Below are positions 41,969 to 50,301 of a DNA stretch of 64,000 nt, piece after piece. The number at the start of each line of letters is the position of its first letter. Within the stretch, counting starts at the first letter, position 1. Source of the stretch: RHKX01 sp035759925 (GTDB taxonomy: Bacteria > Actinomycetota > Thermoleophilia > Solirubrobacterales > 70-9). The notes beneath the pieces are model-generated. The model worked only from the letters and a program-made list of their open reading frames with translations. It was not told where the DNA came from and searched no databases. Where the stretch lies: NCBI GenBank assembly GCA_035759925.1, contig DASTTY010000044.1:62001-126000 (forward strand), in the 5' to 3' direction. The position numbers and the translations under genes are program-made.

Positions 41969-43314
41969 GCGCGCAGCCGCAGGCCCCGGTCCCGGAGCGA
42001 GAGCGTGAGCCGGACGAGGTCGCCGTGTCCGAGGCCGACCTCGTCCTCCCCGGCGAGGCGCTGGTCGCCGACGCGGCCCGCCGCTCGCTCGAGGGCAAGC
42101 GCCGCGGGCTCTCCCGCCTCTGGCCGTTCCTCGGCCCCGCGTTCATCGCCTCGATCGCCTACATCGATCCCGGCAACTTCGCGACGAACATCGCCTCTGG
42201 CGCCCAGTTCGGCTACATGCTGCTCTGGGTCGTCCTCGCCGCGAACCTGATCGGGATGGTCGTCCAGACCCAGTCGGCGAAGCTCGGGATCGCGACCGGC
42301 AAGAACCTCCCCGAGCTGTGCCGCCAGCAGTTCCCGCGCAAGACCTCGATCGGGCTCTGGATCCAGGCCGAGCTGGTCGCGATGGCGACCGACATCGCCG
42401 AGGTGATCGGTGCCGCGCTCGGCCTCTACCTGCTGTTCGGGATCCCGCTGTTCTGGGCGGGGCTGATCGCCGGCGCCGGCTCGTTCGCGATCCTGGCGAT
42501 GCAGCAGCGCGGCGTCCGCAAGCTCGAGGCGGTGATCGTCGGGTTCCTCGGGATCGTTATCGCCGCGTTCGCGTTCGAGGTGACGCAGTCGAACCCCGAC
42601 CCGAAGGGGATCGCAGATGGCCTGTTCATCCCTGGATTCAGCGGGACCGAAAGCGTCCTGCTCGCGACCGGCATCCTCGGTGCCACGGTCATGCCGCACG
42701 TCGTCTACCTGCATTCGGCGCTGACCCAGAGCCGCGTCGTCGGGCGCAACGACGTCGAGCGCAAGCGGATCCTCAGGTTCGAGCGGATCGACGTGATCAT
42801 CGCGATGACGCTAGCCGGCCTGGTCAACATGTCGATGGTGATCGTCGCCGCCGGCCTCTTCAACGCCGGCGGGCTGGTCGACATCGACTCGATCGAGGGC
42901 GCCTACGACGGGCTGAAGATGACCGTCTCCGACAATGCCGCGACTATCTTCGGAATCGCCCTGCTCGCCTCCGGACTGGCGTCGACCTCGGTCGGGACGA
43001 TGGCCGGCCAGGTCGTCATGCAGGGGTTCATCCGGCGCCGGATCCCGCTGACGCTGCGACGGGCGATCACCCTCGCGCCGGCGCTGGTGGTGCTTGCAAT
43101 CGGCGTCGATCCGACCCGGGCGCTGGTCGTCAGCCAGGTCGTCCTCTCGTTCGGGATCCCGTTCGCGCTGGTTCCGCTGCTGATCATCGCCCGTCGCCGC
43201 GAGGTGATGGGCGCGCTCGTCAACCCCGGCTGGCTGACGGCGATCGCCTCGGTCCTGGCGGCGATGATCATCGCCCTCAACGTCTTCCTGCTCCAGCAGC
43301 TCTTCTTCGGCTAG
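41965..43314 (+). CDS. mntH: NRAMP-family Mn2+/Fe2+ transporter
   Basis: 449 aa from TTG 41965, which overlaps the DtxR stop as TTGA. Helix 1 carries the metal motif DPGNFATNIASGA and helix 6 carries MPHVVYLHS, both diagnostic of NRAMP proton-coupled divalent metal importers; eleven hydrophobic helices are apparent. The N-terminal 60 residues are hydrophilic and acidic. As last gene of the metal operon it provides the uptake counterpart to the regulator. Mn versus Fe specificity cannot be read from the sequence. Confidence 0.93.
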   Translation: MSAQPQAPVPEREREPDEVAVSEADLVLPGEALVADAARRSLEGKRRGLSRLWPFLGPAFIASIAYIDPGNFATNIASGAQFGYMLLWVVLAANLIGMVVQTQSAKLGIATGKNLPELCRQQFPRKTSIGLWIQAELVAMATDIAEVIGAALGLYLLFGIPLFWAGLIAGAGSFAILAMQQRGVRKLEAVIVGFLGIVIAAFAFEVTQSNPDPKGIADGLFIPGFSGTESVLLATGILGATVMPHVVYLHSALTQSRVVGRNDVERKRILRFERIDVIIAMTLAGLVNMSMVIVAAGLFNAGGLVDIDSIEGAYDGLKMTVSDNAATIFGIALLASGLASTSVGTMAGQVVMQGFIRRRIPLTLRRAITLAPALVVLAIGVDPTRALVVSQVVLSFGIPFALVPLLIIARRREVMGALVNPGWLTAIASVLAAMIIALNVFLLQQLFFG

Positions 43315-43337
43315 GGCTAGGCGCGCAGCGACGCCGG

Positions 43338-43343
43338 TAGGCT
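43338..43343 (+). promoter_or_regulatory. Candidate -10 box for the 120-aa hypothetical gene
   Basis: TAGGCT lies 7 bases before the ATG at 43351, without a Shine-Dalgarno sequence. Confidence 0.4.
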
Positions 43344-43350
43344 TGCGCCG

Positions 43351-43713
43351 ATGGCGCTTTCGGAGGCCTTCCAGGAGATCGTCGACTCGCTGCCGCGCGA
43401 CTGGACCGACATGGAGCTCGATCTCCGGATCAGCGACGAGAGCCGCTACGTCGACGCGTCGGTGCCGATGACTCAGATCAACGCGCAGCCCCACTCCGAG
43501 GCCGATTGGCACTGGCGGATCAACGTCGCCCACGGGTTCGGGCACGCGGCCGCGCCCGAGACTGTCGCCTGGGTCCTCGAGATGCTCGACCGTCAGGGGA
43601 TCGACGGCGAGCTGATCGTCCGCGACCTCAACGAGGGCCGCGCCGAGGTCCAGCAGATGTGGGGCCGTCCCGAGAGCGTCCGCGCGGAGTTCCGCCGCCG
43701 GCGCTCGATCTAG
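43351..43713 (+). CDS. Hypothetical cytoplasmic protein
   Basis: 120 aa. Not recognised. It has an N-terminal helix (FQEIVDSLP), a strand region (MELDLRISDE), WHWRINVAHGFGHAA and a Arg-rich C-terminus (RRRRSI). No signal peptide or membrane segment. Codon use and frame are consistent with a real gene, and it is followed 18 bases later by the receiver-like gene, so they may be co-transcribed. Confidence 0.6.
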   Translation: MALSEAFQEIVDSLPRDWTDMELDLRISDESRYVDASVPMTQINAQPHSEADWHWRINVAHGFGHAAAPETVAWVLEMLDRQGIDGELIVRDLNEGRAEVQQMWGRPESVRAEFRRRRSI

Positions 43714-43731
43714 TGGTCGCCCGCTGACACG

Positions 43732-44058
43732 GTGGCCCGCGTCCTCGCCCTCGTCACCGACCTGATGCTCGCCAGCCGCGTCGAGGCGCCGCTGACCGCT
43801 GCCGGGCACGACGTCACGCTGCGCGGCGAGACCGGCGCCGACGCCGGCGACTTCGACGCGATCGTCGCCGACCTCGAGCTCGTCGATCCGGAGGCGGTGG
43901 CGTCGGCCGGGCCACCCGCGCTCGGCTTCTACTCCCACGTCGATGTCGCCACCCGTCGTCGCGCCGAGGCTGCCGGCGTCGACGTCGTCGTGCCGCGCTC
44001 GCGGATGGCGCGCGAGCTGCCGGAGCTCGTCGCCGGCCTGCTCGAGCGGACTCGCTGA
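43732..44058 (+). CDS. Degenerate response-regulator receiver-like protein
   Basis: 108 aa from GTG 43732. The alternating pattern VLALVTDLMLASRVEAPL, DAIVADLELVD, ALGFYSHVD and VVVPRSRM follows a CheY-like receiver. However, the acidic pocket is reduced to a single Asp, and the switch Lys is replaced in the VPRSRM context. It therefore probably does not act by phosphotransfer. It stands alone without an output domain or adjacent kinase. Function unknown. Confidence 0.55.
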   Translation: MARVLALVTDLMLASRVEAPLTAAGHDVTLRGETGADAGDFDAIVADLELVDPEAVASAGPPALGFYSHVDVATRRRAEAAGVDVVVPRSRMARELPELVAGLLERTR

Positions 44059-44165
44059 CCGCAACGAGGCGACGAAGCGGCGGTTTCGGGCGGCGCGGGT
44101 ATTAGACTGGCGCCGCCCATCCGCGCCTTTCGGTGCGGAATCGCCTTTAACAGGAGGTTTTCAGA

Positions 44166-44921
44166 GTGCAGGATCGAGGATTGGCCGCGTACATCGCGGA
44201 GCTGATCGGGACGTTCTTCCTCGTCTTCGTCATCTGTACGGTCGTCAGCCTGTACGTCGCCGGCGGCGGCTCGGCGCAGTTCGGCTCCGATTTTGCGGTC
44301 GTCGGCTTCACCCAGGGCCTCGTCCTGTTCGCGCTGATCATGGCGTTCGGCGCCGTCAGCGGCGGGCACTTCAACCCGGCGGTGACGACGGCGGCCGCGT
44401 TCCTGCGGCGGATCGACCCGATCGATGCCGTCGTCTACGTGCTCGCGCAGCTCTCCGGCGCCGTGCTCGGCGCGCTCGCCGTCAAGGGCCTGCTGCTCGA
44501 CGAGGGCCGCGCCGTCGACTGGGGCGCCGGCACGATCAGCCCGCTCCTCGGCTCCGACTTCGCGGGGATGGTCTGCGAGGGGATCGGGGCGCTGCTGATC
44601 GTCCTCGGCGTCGTCGCCGTGGCGATGAACAAGCGCGCCCGCAACGAGTGGGGCCCGCTGACGGTCGGCCTCACCTTCGCGTTCTGCGTGTTCATCTTCG
44701 GCCCGCTGACCGGCGGCTGCTTCAACCCGGCCCGCTGGTTCGGCCCGGCTCTCGTCAGCAACGAGTGGGGCGGTGTCTGGCCCTACATCGTCGGCCCGTT
44801 GCTCGGCGCCCTGATCGCGGCCCTGATCTACAAGTTCGTGATCACGGCCGGCGAGCCCGAGGCCGAGCTCGAGCTGGCCGAAGGGCCCTCGAAGGGGCCT
44901 GGACCGCGCCCGCAGAAGTAG
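44166..44921 (+). CDS. MIP-family channel (aquaporin/glycerol facilitator)
   Basis: 251 aa from GTG 44166, with AGGAGG ten bases upstream and a small hairpin (CCGCGCC-TTTC-GGTGCGG) in the leader. Both NPA boxes are present, HFNPAV and CFNPAR, along with AELIGTFFLVF in helix 1 and six helices in all. The residue after the second NPA is Arg of the selectivity filter. The Trp-Phe following (ARWFGPAL) suggests an aquaporin rather than the GlpF type. Passes water or small neutral solutes. TAGACT near 44105 is a likely -10. Confidence 0.9.
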   Translation: MQDRGLAAYIAELIGTFFLVFVICTVVSLYVAGGGSAQFGSDFAVVGFTQGLVLFALIMAFGAVSGGHFNPAVTTAAAFLRRIDPIDAVVYVLAQLSGAVLGALAVKGLLLDEGRAVDWGAGTISPLLGSDFAGMVCEGIGALLIVLGVVAVAMNKRARNEWGPLTVGLTFAFCVFIFGPLTGGCFNPARWFGPALVSNEWGGVWPYIVGPLLGALIAALIYKFVITAGEPEAELELAEGPSKGPGPRPQK

Positions 44922-44980
44922 GGCGGCTCGAATCGATCCTCAGCGGGGTGTCCTGCCGCCGGCCGGGCACCCCGCTTCGT

Positions 44981-44986
44981 TAGCGT
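44981..44986 (+). promoter_or_regulatory. Candidate -10 box for leaderless fbiC transcript
   Basis: TAGCGT lies 7 bases before the ATG at 44994 and supports that start over the GTG at 44985. Confidence 0.4.
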
Positions 44987-44993
44987 GAGGTCG

Positions 44994-47216
44994 ATGCGGC
45001 GCGTCACGTTCTCTCGCAATCTGACGCTCTCGCTCTCGCGGACCTGCCGCTGCTACTGCAAGTACTGCGCGTTCGCCACCCACCAAGCTCACGTCCACCC
45101 TCCCGAGGCCGTGATCGAGCGGCTCGACGCGGCCGCCGCCCGCAACGTCAAGGAGCTGCTCGTCCTCACCGGCGAGCGTCCGGAGGTCAACTCGCTCGTC
45201 GCCGAGCGGCTCCGTCGCTGGGGCCACGACGACTTCACCTCCTACGTCCGCTGGGCCTGCGGTGAGGCGCTGGCGCGGGGGATCCTCCCGCACACGAACA
45301 TCGGCGTCGCGAGTCGCGAGGACTACCGCCGGCTCCGCGAGGTGACCGCCTCACAGGGGCTGATGCTGGAGTCGATCAGCGAGCGGCTGATGGAGACCGT
45401 CCACGCCGGCTCGCCGACCAAGCACCCGCGCGTCCGGCTCGACGCGATCGCGGCGGCCGGTGAGCTGCGGATCCCGTTCACCAGCGGCATCCTCGTCGGG
45501 ATCGGCGAGAGCGAGGAGGAGCGGGTGGCTTCGCTCGAGGCGCTGGCGGAGCTGCAGCGACGTCACGGCCACATCCAGGAGGTGATCCTCCAGAACTTCG
45601 TCGCACATCCGCGGTACTACGGGGCGGAGGTGGCGGAGATCGCGGCCGAGGCGTCGGAGCGGCGGTGGGCGGGAGACAGAGGGCAGAGGGCAGAGGACAG
45701 AGGACAGGTCGAGTGGCCCGATTGGGCGGAGCCGGTTTCGCTGGAGGAGATGAAACGGCTCGTGGGCGAATGCCGGCGGCTGATGCCGGAGGTCGGCGTC
45801 CAGGTCCCCCCGAACCTCTCCGACTGGTGGCTCGACCTCGTCGAAGCGGGGGCGACCGACCTCGGCGGCCTCTCCGCGAACGGCGACCACATCTCGCCCG
45901 AGCATCCCTTCCCGAGCCCGCTGCAGGTCCGCAAGCGGCTACGGCCGCGCGGCTACGCGCTGACCGAGCGGCTCTGCGTCTATCCGCAGTACATGAACGG
46001 GGAGTGGCTCGATCCCGGCGTCCTCGACGTGCTCGCCGAGCGGTACCCGACCTTCCTGCCCCGGCGGGTCGCGTTCGAGGCGGCGGCGAACGGCAACGGC
46101 GCGCCGGCGATCGGTCCCGGCGACCCGGTCCGCCGCGCGGTCGAGCGCGGGCTCGCCGGACGCGAGCTCAGCCCCGAGGAGCTGACGGCGCTGTTCGCCG
46201 AAACACGGCCGGAGGTGGTCGAGGAGATCCGTGCCGCCGCCGACGAGCTTCGCGCCCGGCTCGCCGGCGATGTCGCGACGTTCGTCGTCAACCGCAACAT
46301 CAACTTCACGAACGTCTGCACGGTCGGGTGCGCGTTCTGTGGGTTCGGGCAGACGAGTCGGAGCCCCGAGGCCTACGAGATCGACCCCGGCGAGTTCGCC
46401 GAGCGGGTGCGCGAGGCGGTCGCCTTCGGGGCGACCGAGATCTGCATGCAGGGCGGCATCCATCCCGACTACACGCTCGACCACTACGGCCGCTGGCTGC
46501 GGCGGGCGAAGGAGGTGGCGCCGGAGATCCACCTCCACGCCTACTCGCCGATGGAGGTCCACTTCATGTGCGAGCGCTCCGGACGCGACCCCGACTACGT
46601 GTTCGCCTACCTGCGCGACCAGGGCCTCGGCTCGACGCCGGGCACCGCGGCCGAGGTCCTCGAGGACGGCGTCCGCCACCGGATCTCGCCGAACAAGCTC
46701 CCGGCCGGCCGCTGGGTCGAGATCATCGAGGCCTCGCACCGGGCCGGGCTGCGATCGACGTCAACCGTGATGTTCGGCCACATCGAAAAGCCGCGCGAGC
46801 TCGCCGAGCACATGCGGGTCGTCCGCGCCGTTCAGGAGCGGACCGGCGGGATCACCGAGTTCGTGCCGCTCAGCTTCATCCCCTACCACACGATGCTCGG
46901 CCGCACCCACGGGATCGAGGAGATCTCCGATGCCGAGAACCTCAAGCACACCGCGGTCTTCCGACTCGCGCTCGGGCGGGCGATTCCAAACCTGCAGGCG
47001 AGCTGGGTGAAGATGGGGCTCGGAGCCGCCACCGAGGCGCTCCGCTGGGGCGTCAACGACCTCGGCGGCACCCTGATGGAAGAGAGCATCTCGCGGATGG
47101 CGGGCTCGCAACACGGCTCGCGGCTCGAGCCCGAAGACCTGATCGGCGCCGCTCGGGCGGCCGGGCGGACGCCGGCGCAGCGGACGACGCTCTACGACGT
47201 CATCGAGACCTACTGA
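44994..47216 (+). CDS. fbiC: FbiC, F0 synthase (CofG-CofH fusion, two radical SAM domains)
   Basis: 740 aa. The N-terminal CofG half has a radical SAM motif CRCYCKYC (Cys18, Cys22, Cys25). The C-terminal CofH half has CTVGCAFCGF (about 442-449). Together they join 5-amino-6-ribitylamino-uracil and tyrosine to make F0, the deazaflavin of F420. Residues about 227-238, encoded by a 7-bp tandem repeat at 45675, form a hydrophilic insert (DRGQRAEDRGQ) in the CofG half. The gene converges on the cofE operon with 3 bases between stops. Confidence 0.95.
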   Translation: MRRVTFSRNLTLSLSRTCRCYCKYCAFATHQAHVHPPEAVIERLDAAAARNVKELLVLTGERPEVNSLVAERLRRWGHDDFTSYVRWACGEALARGILPHTNIGVASREDYRRLREVTASQGLMLESISERLMETVHAGSPTKHPRVRLDAIAAAGELRIPFTSGILVGIGESEEERVASLEALAELQRRHGHIQEVILQNFVAHPRYYGAEVAEIAAEASERRWAGDRGQRAEDRGQVEWPDWAEPVSLEEMKRLVGECRRLMPEVGVQVPPNLSDWWLDLVEAGATDLGGLSANGDHISPEHPFPSPLQVRKRLRPRGYALTERLCVYPQYMNGEWLDPGVLDVLAERYPTFLPRRVAFEAAANGNGAPAIGPGDPVRRAVERGLAGRELSPEELTALFAETRPEVVEEIRAAADELRARLAGDVATFVVNRNINFTNVCTVGCAFCGFGQTSRSPEAYEIDPGEFAERVREAVAFGATEICMQGGIHPDYTLDHYGRWLRRAKEVAPEIHLHAYSPMEVHFMCERSGRDPDYVFAYLRDQGLGSTPGTAAEVLEDGVRHRISPNKLPAGRWVEIIEASHRAGLRSTSTVMFGHIEKPRELAEHMRVVRAVQERTGGITEFVPLSFIPYHTMLGRTHGIEEISDAENLKHTAVFRLALGRAIPNLQASWVKMGLGAATEALRWGVNDLGGTLMEESISRMAGSQHGSRLEPEDLIGAARAAGRTPAQRTTLYDVIETY
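45675..45708 (+). repeat. Heptanucleotide tandem repeat inside fbiC
   Basis: Units GACAGAG, GGCAGAG, GGCAGAG, GACAGAG and GACAGG follow without gaps, a 7-bp period of nearly five copies. It is a purine-rich tract unlike the surrounding sequence. Since 7 is not a multiple of 3, gain or loss of a unit would shift the fbiC reading frame. Confidence 0.9.
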
Positions 47217-47219
47217 CGG

Positions 47220-47966
47220 TCAGCGAAAGAGATCGGCGGCGCGATCGCGCCGCAGCGCCGCGGCGCCGGACCCGTCGGCGGCGGTGACGAGGTCGGCGCG
47301 GCCACGCGCGATCGTGACCGGCACCCCGGCGACCTTGTCGCGGACGAGGTCGGCCGCTGCCGCGAGCTGGTCGGCGACGGCGATCTCGGTGGCGGCGAGC
47401 CGGCGGCCGTCGCGGTCGTCGCGGCCGCGCCAGTCGTCGAGCGGGTCGATCCCGGCGCAGCCGATCGCGACGTCGGTCTGCCCGACCCGCCACGGCCGGC
47501 CGAAGCTGTCGGCGACGATCAGCGCGACACGGCATCCGGACGCAGCGGCGATCTCGGCCCGGAGCCGGCGCGCCGATTCGTCCGGGTCGGCGGGGAGCAG
47601 CAGGACCTCGTCGTCGCCGGGGACGTTCGAGGAATCGATCCCGGCGTTGGCGCAGACCAGGCCACTTGCCGTCTCGACGATCAGCACCCGCTCGTCACGG
47701 ACGATCTCCCGCGTCTCGCCGAGGATCAGCTCGACCAGCCGCGGGTCCTTGTCGAGGCCGGCGGCGAGCGCTCGCGCGCGGGACGACGGCTCGACGTCGG
47801 CGAGGCGGCGCTGCCGGCCCTCGGCTTTCGAGACGACCTTCTGGGCGATGACGACGACATCGCCGTCACGCAGCTCGGCGGTCGCGGCGATCAGCTCCCC
47901 GACCCGGTCGCCGGGGCCGATCTCGGGCAGCCCGGCAACCGGGAGGAGCTCGACCGGGCCGATCAC
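47220..47966 (-). CDS. cofE: F420-0:gamma-glutamyl ligase
   Basis: 248 aa from GTG 47966, overlapping the cofC stop as GTGA. CofE features include DGDVVVIAQKVVSKAEGR, a GTP and metal region, VCANAGIDSSNV and DSFGRPWRVGQTDVAIG. It adds glutamates to F420-0 using GTP. The stand-alone form is found here, not the FbiB fusion with a nitroreductase domain known from Mycobacterium. Last gene of the npdG-cofD-cofC-cofE operon. Confidence 0.93.
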   Translation of the reverse strand: MIGPVELLPVAGLPEIGPGDRVGELIAATAELRDGDVVVIAQKVVSKAEGRQRRLADVEPSSRARALAAGLDKDPRLVELILGETREIVRDERVLIVETASGLVCANAGIDSSNVPGDDEVLLLPADPDESARRLRAEIAAASGCRVALIVADSFGRPWRVGQTDVAIGCAGIDPLDDWRGRDDRDGRRLAATEIAVADQLAAAADLVRDKVAGVPVTIARGRADLVTAADGSGAAALRRDRAADLFR

Positions 47967-48619
47967 CGCAGCTCGTCGCCGAGCTCCGCGAGGACCGCGG
48001 CGGTCGCCGGCGCCCGCTCCGGATCGGTGCCGAGCGCGGCTCGCAGGGCGTCGAGGTCGTCGGCCGTGTCGAGGTCGAGCGCCAGCGACGGGATCGTCGC
48101 GACCCGGCAGCGGAAGCCCGCTTCCTTTGCGAGCCTGTGGTGGCGGTCCCGGCTGCCGGGGCCGAACGAGGGGGTGATGGCGTCCGGAGGGGCGAGGATC
48201 AGCCCGTTCGTGCCGTCGCCGTGATGGTCGGGGATGACGGCGACGCCCGGCGCCTGCGCTTCGAGCTCGCGGTCGAGCTCGAAACCCTCGGCCAGCGGGC
48301 AATCGCCCGGCAGCAGCGCGACGCACTCGGCGTCGTGCTCGATCGCATCGGCGATCCCGAGCATCGCGGCCTCGTTGTGCCCGGAGTCGGCCGGGTCGTC
48401 GAGGTGGTCGGCTCCGGCCCGGGCAGCGATCTCGACCGCGTCCGGCTCGCCGCTGACGACGACGATCCGCTCGACCAGCCGCGACTCCTCGAGCCCGAGC
48501 AGGACGTCGGCGAGCATCGCCTTCGCCAGCTCCGGGCGATGCGCGGAGACGGCGCTGCCGGTGAGCCGGCTCTTGGCGCGCTCGAAGCGCTTGACGGGGA
48601 CGATCGCGGTCGCTCTCAC
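47963..48619 (-). CDS. cofC: Phospholactate/PEP guanylyltransferase
   Basis: 218 aa. The nucleotidyltransferase fold starts with IVPVKRFERAKSRL, followed by LLPGDCPLAEG and GTNGLIL, diagnostic of CofC/FbiD. It activates 2-phospholactate or phosphoenolpyruvate with GTP for transfer to F0 by CofD. Start lies 7 bases after the cofD stop. In Mycobacterium the enzyme uses PEP; which substrate this one prefers cannot be told from sequence. Confidence 0.92.
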   Translation of the reverse strand: MRATAIVPVKRFERAKSRLTGSAVSAHRPELAKAMLADVLLGLEESRLVERIVVVSGEPDAVEIAARAGADHLDDPADSGHNEAAMLGIADAIEHDAECVALLPGDCPLAEGFELDRELEAQAPGVAVIPDHHGDGTNGLILAPPDAITPSFGPGSRDRHHRLAKEAGFRCRVATIPSLALDLDTADDLDALRAALGTDPERAPATAAVLAELGDELR

Positions 48620-48626
48620 GGTGTCC

Positions 48627-49556
48627 TCAGACTCGCAGAGAGCGGGCGAACTCGAGCGTGTCCGCGGCGACCCGCCGTCGCGCGCCGGCGTCGGTCATCA
48701 GCGTGTCGATCCGCGTCGTCGCGAGGCCGGGCGCCGCCGGGTCGTCGTCAGGGTCCGCCGCATCGACGATCAGGCCGTCGATCAGCTCGGCGTAGATCGC
48801 AGCGACGCCGGCGACCGACGGCTCGTGCCCCGCCGCCGCCATGAACTTGTCGGTCGGCCCCTTGACGACCTCGCCGGCGACGAACGGGCTCACCGCGACC
48901 ACCGGAGCGCCGGCGCCGGCGATCGCCTCCCGGATCCCGGGTACGGCGAGGATCGGGCCGATCGAGATCACCGGGTTGGACGGGCCGATCACGATGGCCT
49001 CGGCCGCCTCCAGCGCTTCCAGCACCTCCGGGGTCGCCCTCGCCGCAGCGATTCCGTCCAGCTCGATCTCCTCGATCTCCGGAAGCGCGCGCTCGCGGAT
49101 GAAGTACTCCTGAAAGCCGGTCCAGCCGGCGGGCGTCCTGATCCGGGTCCGGACGGGCTCGTCGCACATCGGCAGGACCGTCGCCCGGGCACCGAGTGCC
49201 TGGGCGACGTCGCGAGCGATCGTCGTCGGCCGCTCGCCGGCATCGAGGCGGCGGCGCCGCTCGAGGCAGGTCGCGAGGTCGCGGTCGGTGAGCCCGAACC
49301 AGTCCGGCGCACCGAGCCGTCGGAGTCGCTCGAAGACCGTGAAGCTGTCGTCGCGGATCCCCCAGCCGCGCTCCTCGTCGATCTCGTCGCAGAGCCAGTA
49401 CGTGCAGAGGTCGGGATCCGGTGAGACGTGGACGCCGAGGGCCTCGACGTCGTCGCCGGTGTTGGCGATCACCGTCACCTCCTCGCCGGCGATCTCCTGA
49501 ATGCCGGCCGCGAGCTTCGCGCCGCCGGTTCCGCCGGCGAGCGCGGCGACCCTCAC
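48627..49556 (-). CDS. cofD: 2-phospho-L-lactate (or PEP) transferase
   Basis: 309 aa from GTG 49556, overlapping the npdG stop as GTGA. AALAGGTGGAKLA at the N-terminus, VIANTGDD, DPDLCTYWL and IGPSNPVISIGPIL are hallmark CofD/FbiA motifs. It transfers the phospholactyl or phosphoenolpyruvyl group from the GDP-activated donor to F0. The preceding frame to 50390 is open by GC bias but belongs to npdG in another frame. Confidence 0.94.
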   Translation of the reverse strand: MRVAALAGGTGGAKLAAGIQEIAGEEVTVIANTGDDVEALGVHVSPDPDLCTYWLCDEIDEERGWGIRDDSFTVFERLRRLGAPDWFGLTDRDLATCLERRRRLDAGERPTTIARDVAQALGARATVLPMCDEPVRTRIRTPAGWTGFQEYFIRERALPEIEEIELDGIAAARATPEVLEALEAAEAIVIGPSNPVISIGPILAVPGIREAIAGAGAPVVAVSPFVAGEVVKGPTDKFMAAAGHEPSVAGVAAIYAELIDGLIVDAADPDDDPAAPGLATTRIDTLMTDAGARRRVAADTLEFARSLRV

Positions 49557-50275
49557 GCCCAGGGATCCGCGTCGGGCAATCCGACGAGGCGGAGGCCGGC
49601 GTGCGCCTTGTAGCGGACGTTGACGGAGATCAGAAGTGGCGTCAGCTGCTCGACGATCCGCGCCATTTCGAGTGGACCGGCGTTGATGGCGCGGAGGCCG
49701 TCGATCCGCTCGATCAGCCTCGCGACTGGCACCTTGTGACGCTTTTTGTCGGCGCAGACGAGGACGTCCTCGCCGAGCGTCGCACCGAGGTCGGCGAGGG
49801 TCGGAGCACCGACCGTGTGCAGGGCCGATACGACCGTGACGCCGTCGGGGACCATCTCCTGGGCCTGTTCGGCGGCGGAGCCCTGCCAGACGCCCAGCGA
49901 GCGGGTCGCCTTGCCGCTGACCGCTGCCGCGAGCGGCACCGTGCAGTCGACGAGGATCTGGTCCGGCTCGAGGACCTCGCGGAGGTTGTTGAGTGTCTCC
50001 GACTGGGCACGGAATGGCACGGTCAGAAAGACGATCGGCCCGCGGCGGGCGGCGGCGCCGTTGTCGAGCCCTTCGACCGATGCCTCCGGGACGGCCTCGC
50101 GGACCCGCTCGGCCGCCTCTTCCGCGCGCGCCGCCTGACGCGATCCGATCACGACGTCGAGGCCGGCATTCGCCCAGCGCACAGCGAGGCCGTAACCGAG
50201 CGCCCCGGTCCCGCCGATGATCGGGATCGGCGGGACGGGGACCTCGTCGGAGCCGGATGAGGGCGGGGGGCACAT
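49553..50275 (-). CDS. npdG: F420-dependent NADP+ reductase
   Basis: 240 aa from ATG 50275. A Rossmann motif PIIGGTGALGYGLAVR, VIGSRQ (2'-phosphate recognition), IVFLTVPF and QEMVPDGVTVVSALHTVGA are characteristic of NpdG/Fno. The enzyme exchanges hydride between F420H2 and NADP+. It heads the cofactor operon, coupling F420 synthesis to its reduction. The divergent thioesterase gene begins 27 bases away. Confidence 0.92.
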   Translation of the reverse strand: MCPPPSSGSDEVPVPPIPIIGGTGALGYGLAVRWANAGLDVVIGSRQAARAEEAAERVREAVPEASVEGLDNGAAARRGPIVFLTVPFRAQSETLNNLREVLEPDQILVDCTVPLAAAVSGKATRSLGVWQGSAAEQAQEMVPDGVTVVSALHTVGAPTLADLGATLGEDVLVCADKKRHKVPVARLIERIDGLRAINAGPLEMARIVEQLTPLLISVNVRYKAHAGLRLVGLPDADPWA

Positions 50276-50287
50276 CGGGCGCGAGTC

Positions 50288-50293
50288 TATGCT
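50288..50293 (+). promoter_or_regulatory. Candidate -10 box for the thioesterase transcript
   Basis: TATGCT lies 8 bases before the ATG at 50302. Confidence 0.45.
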
Positions 50294-50301
50294 CCCGTCC
50301 G

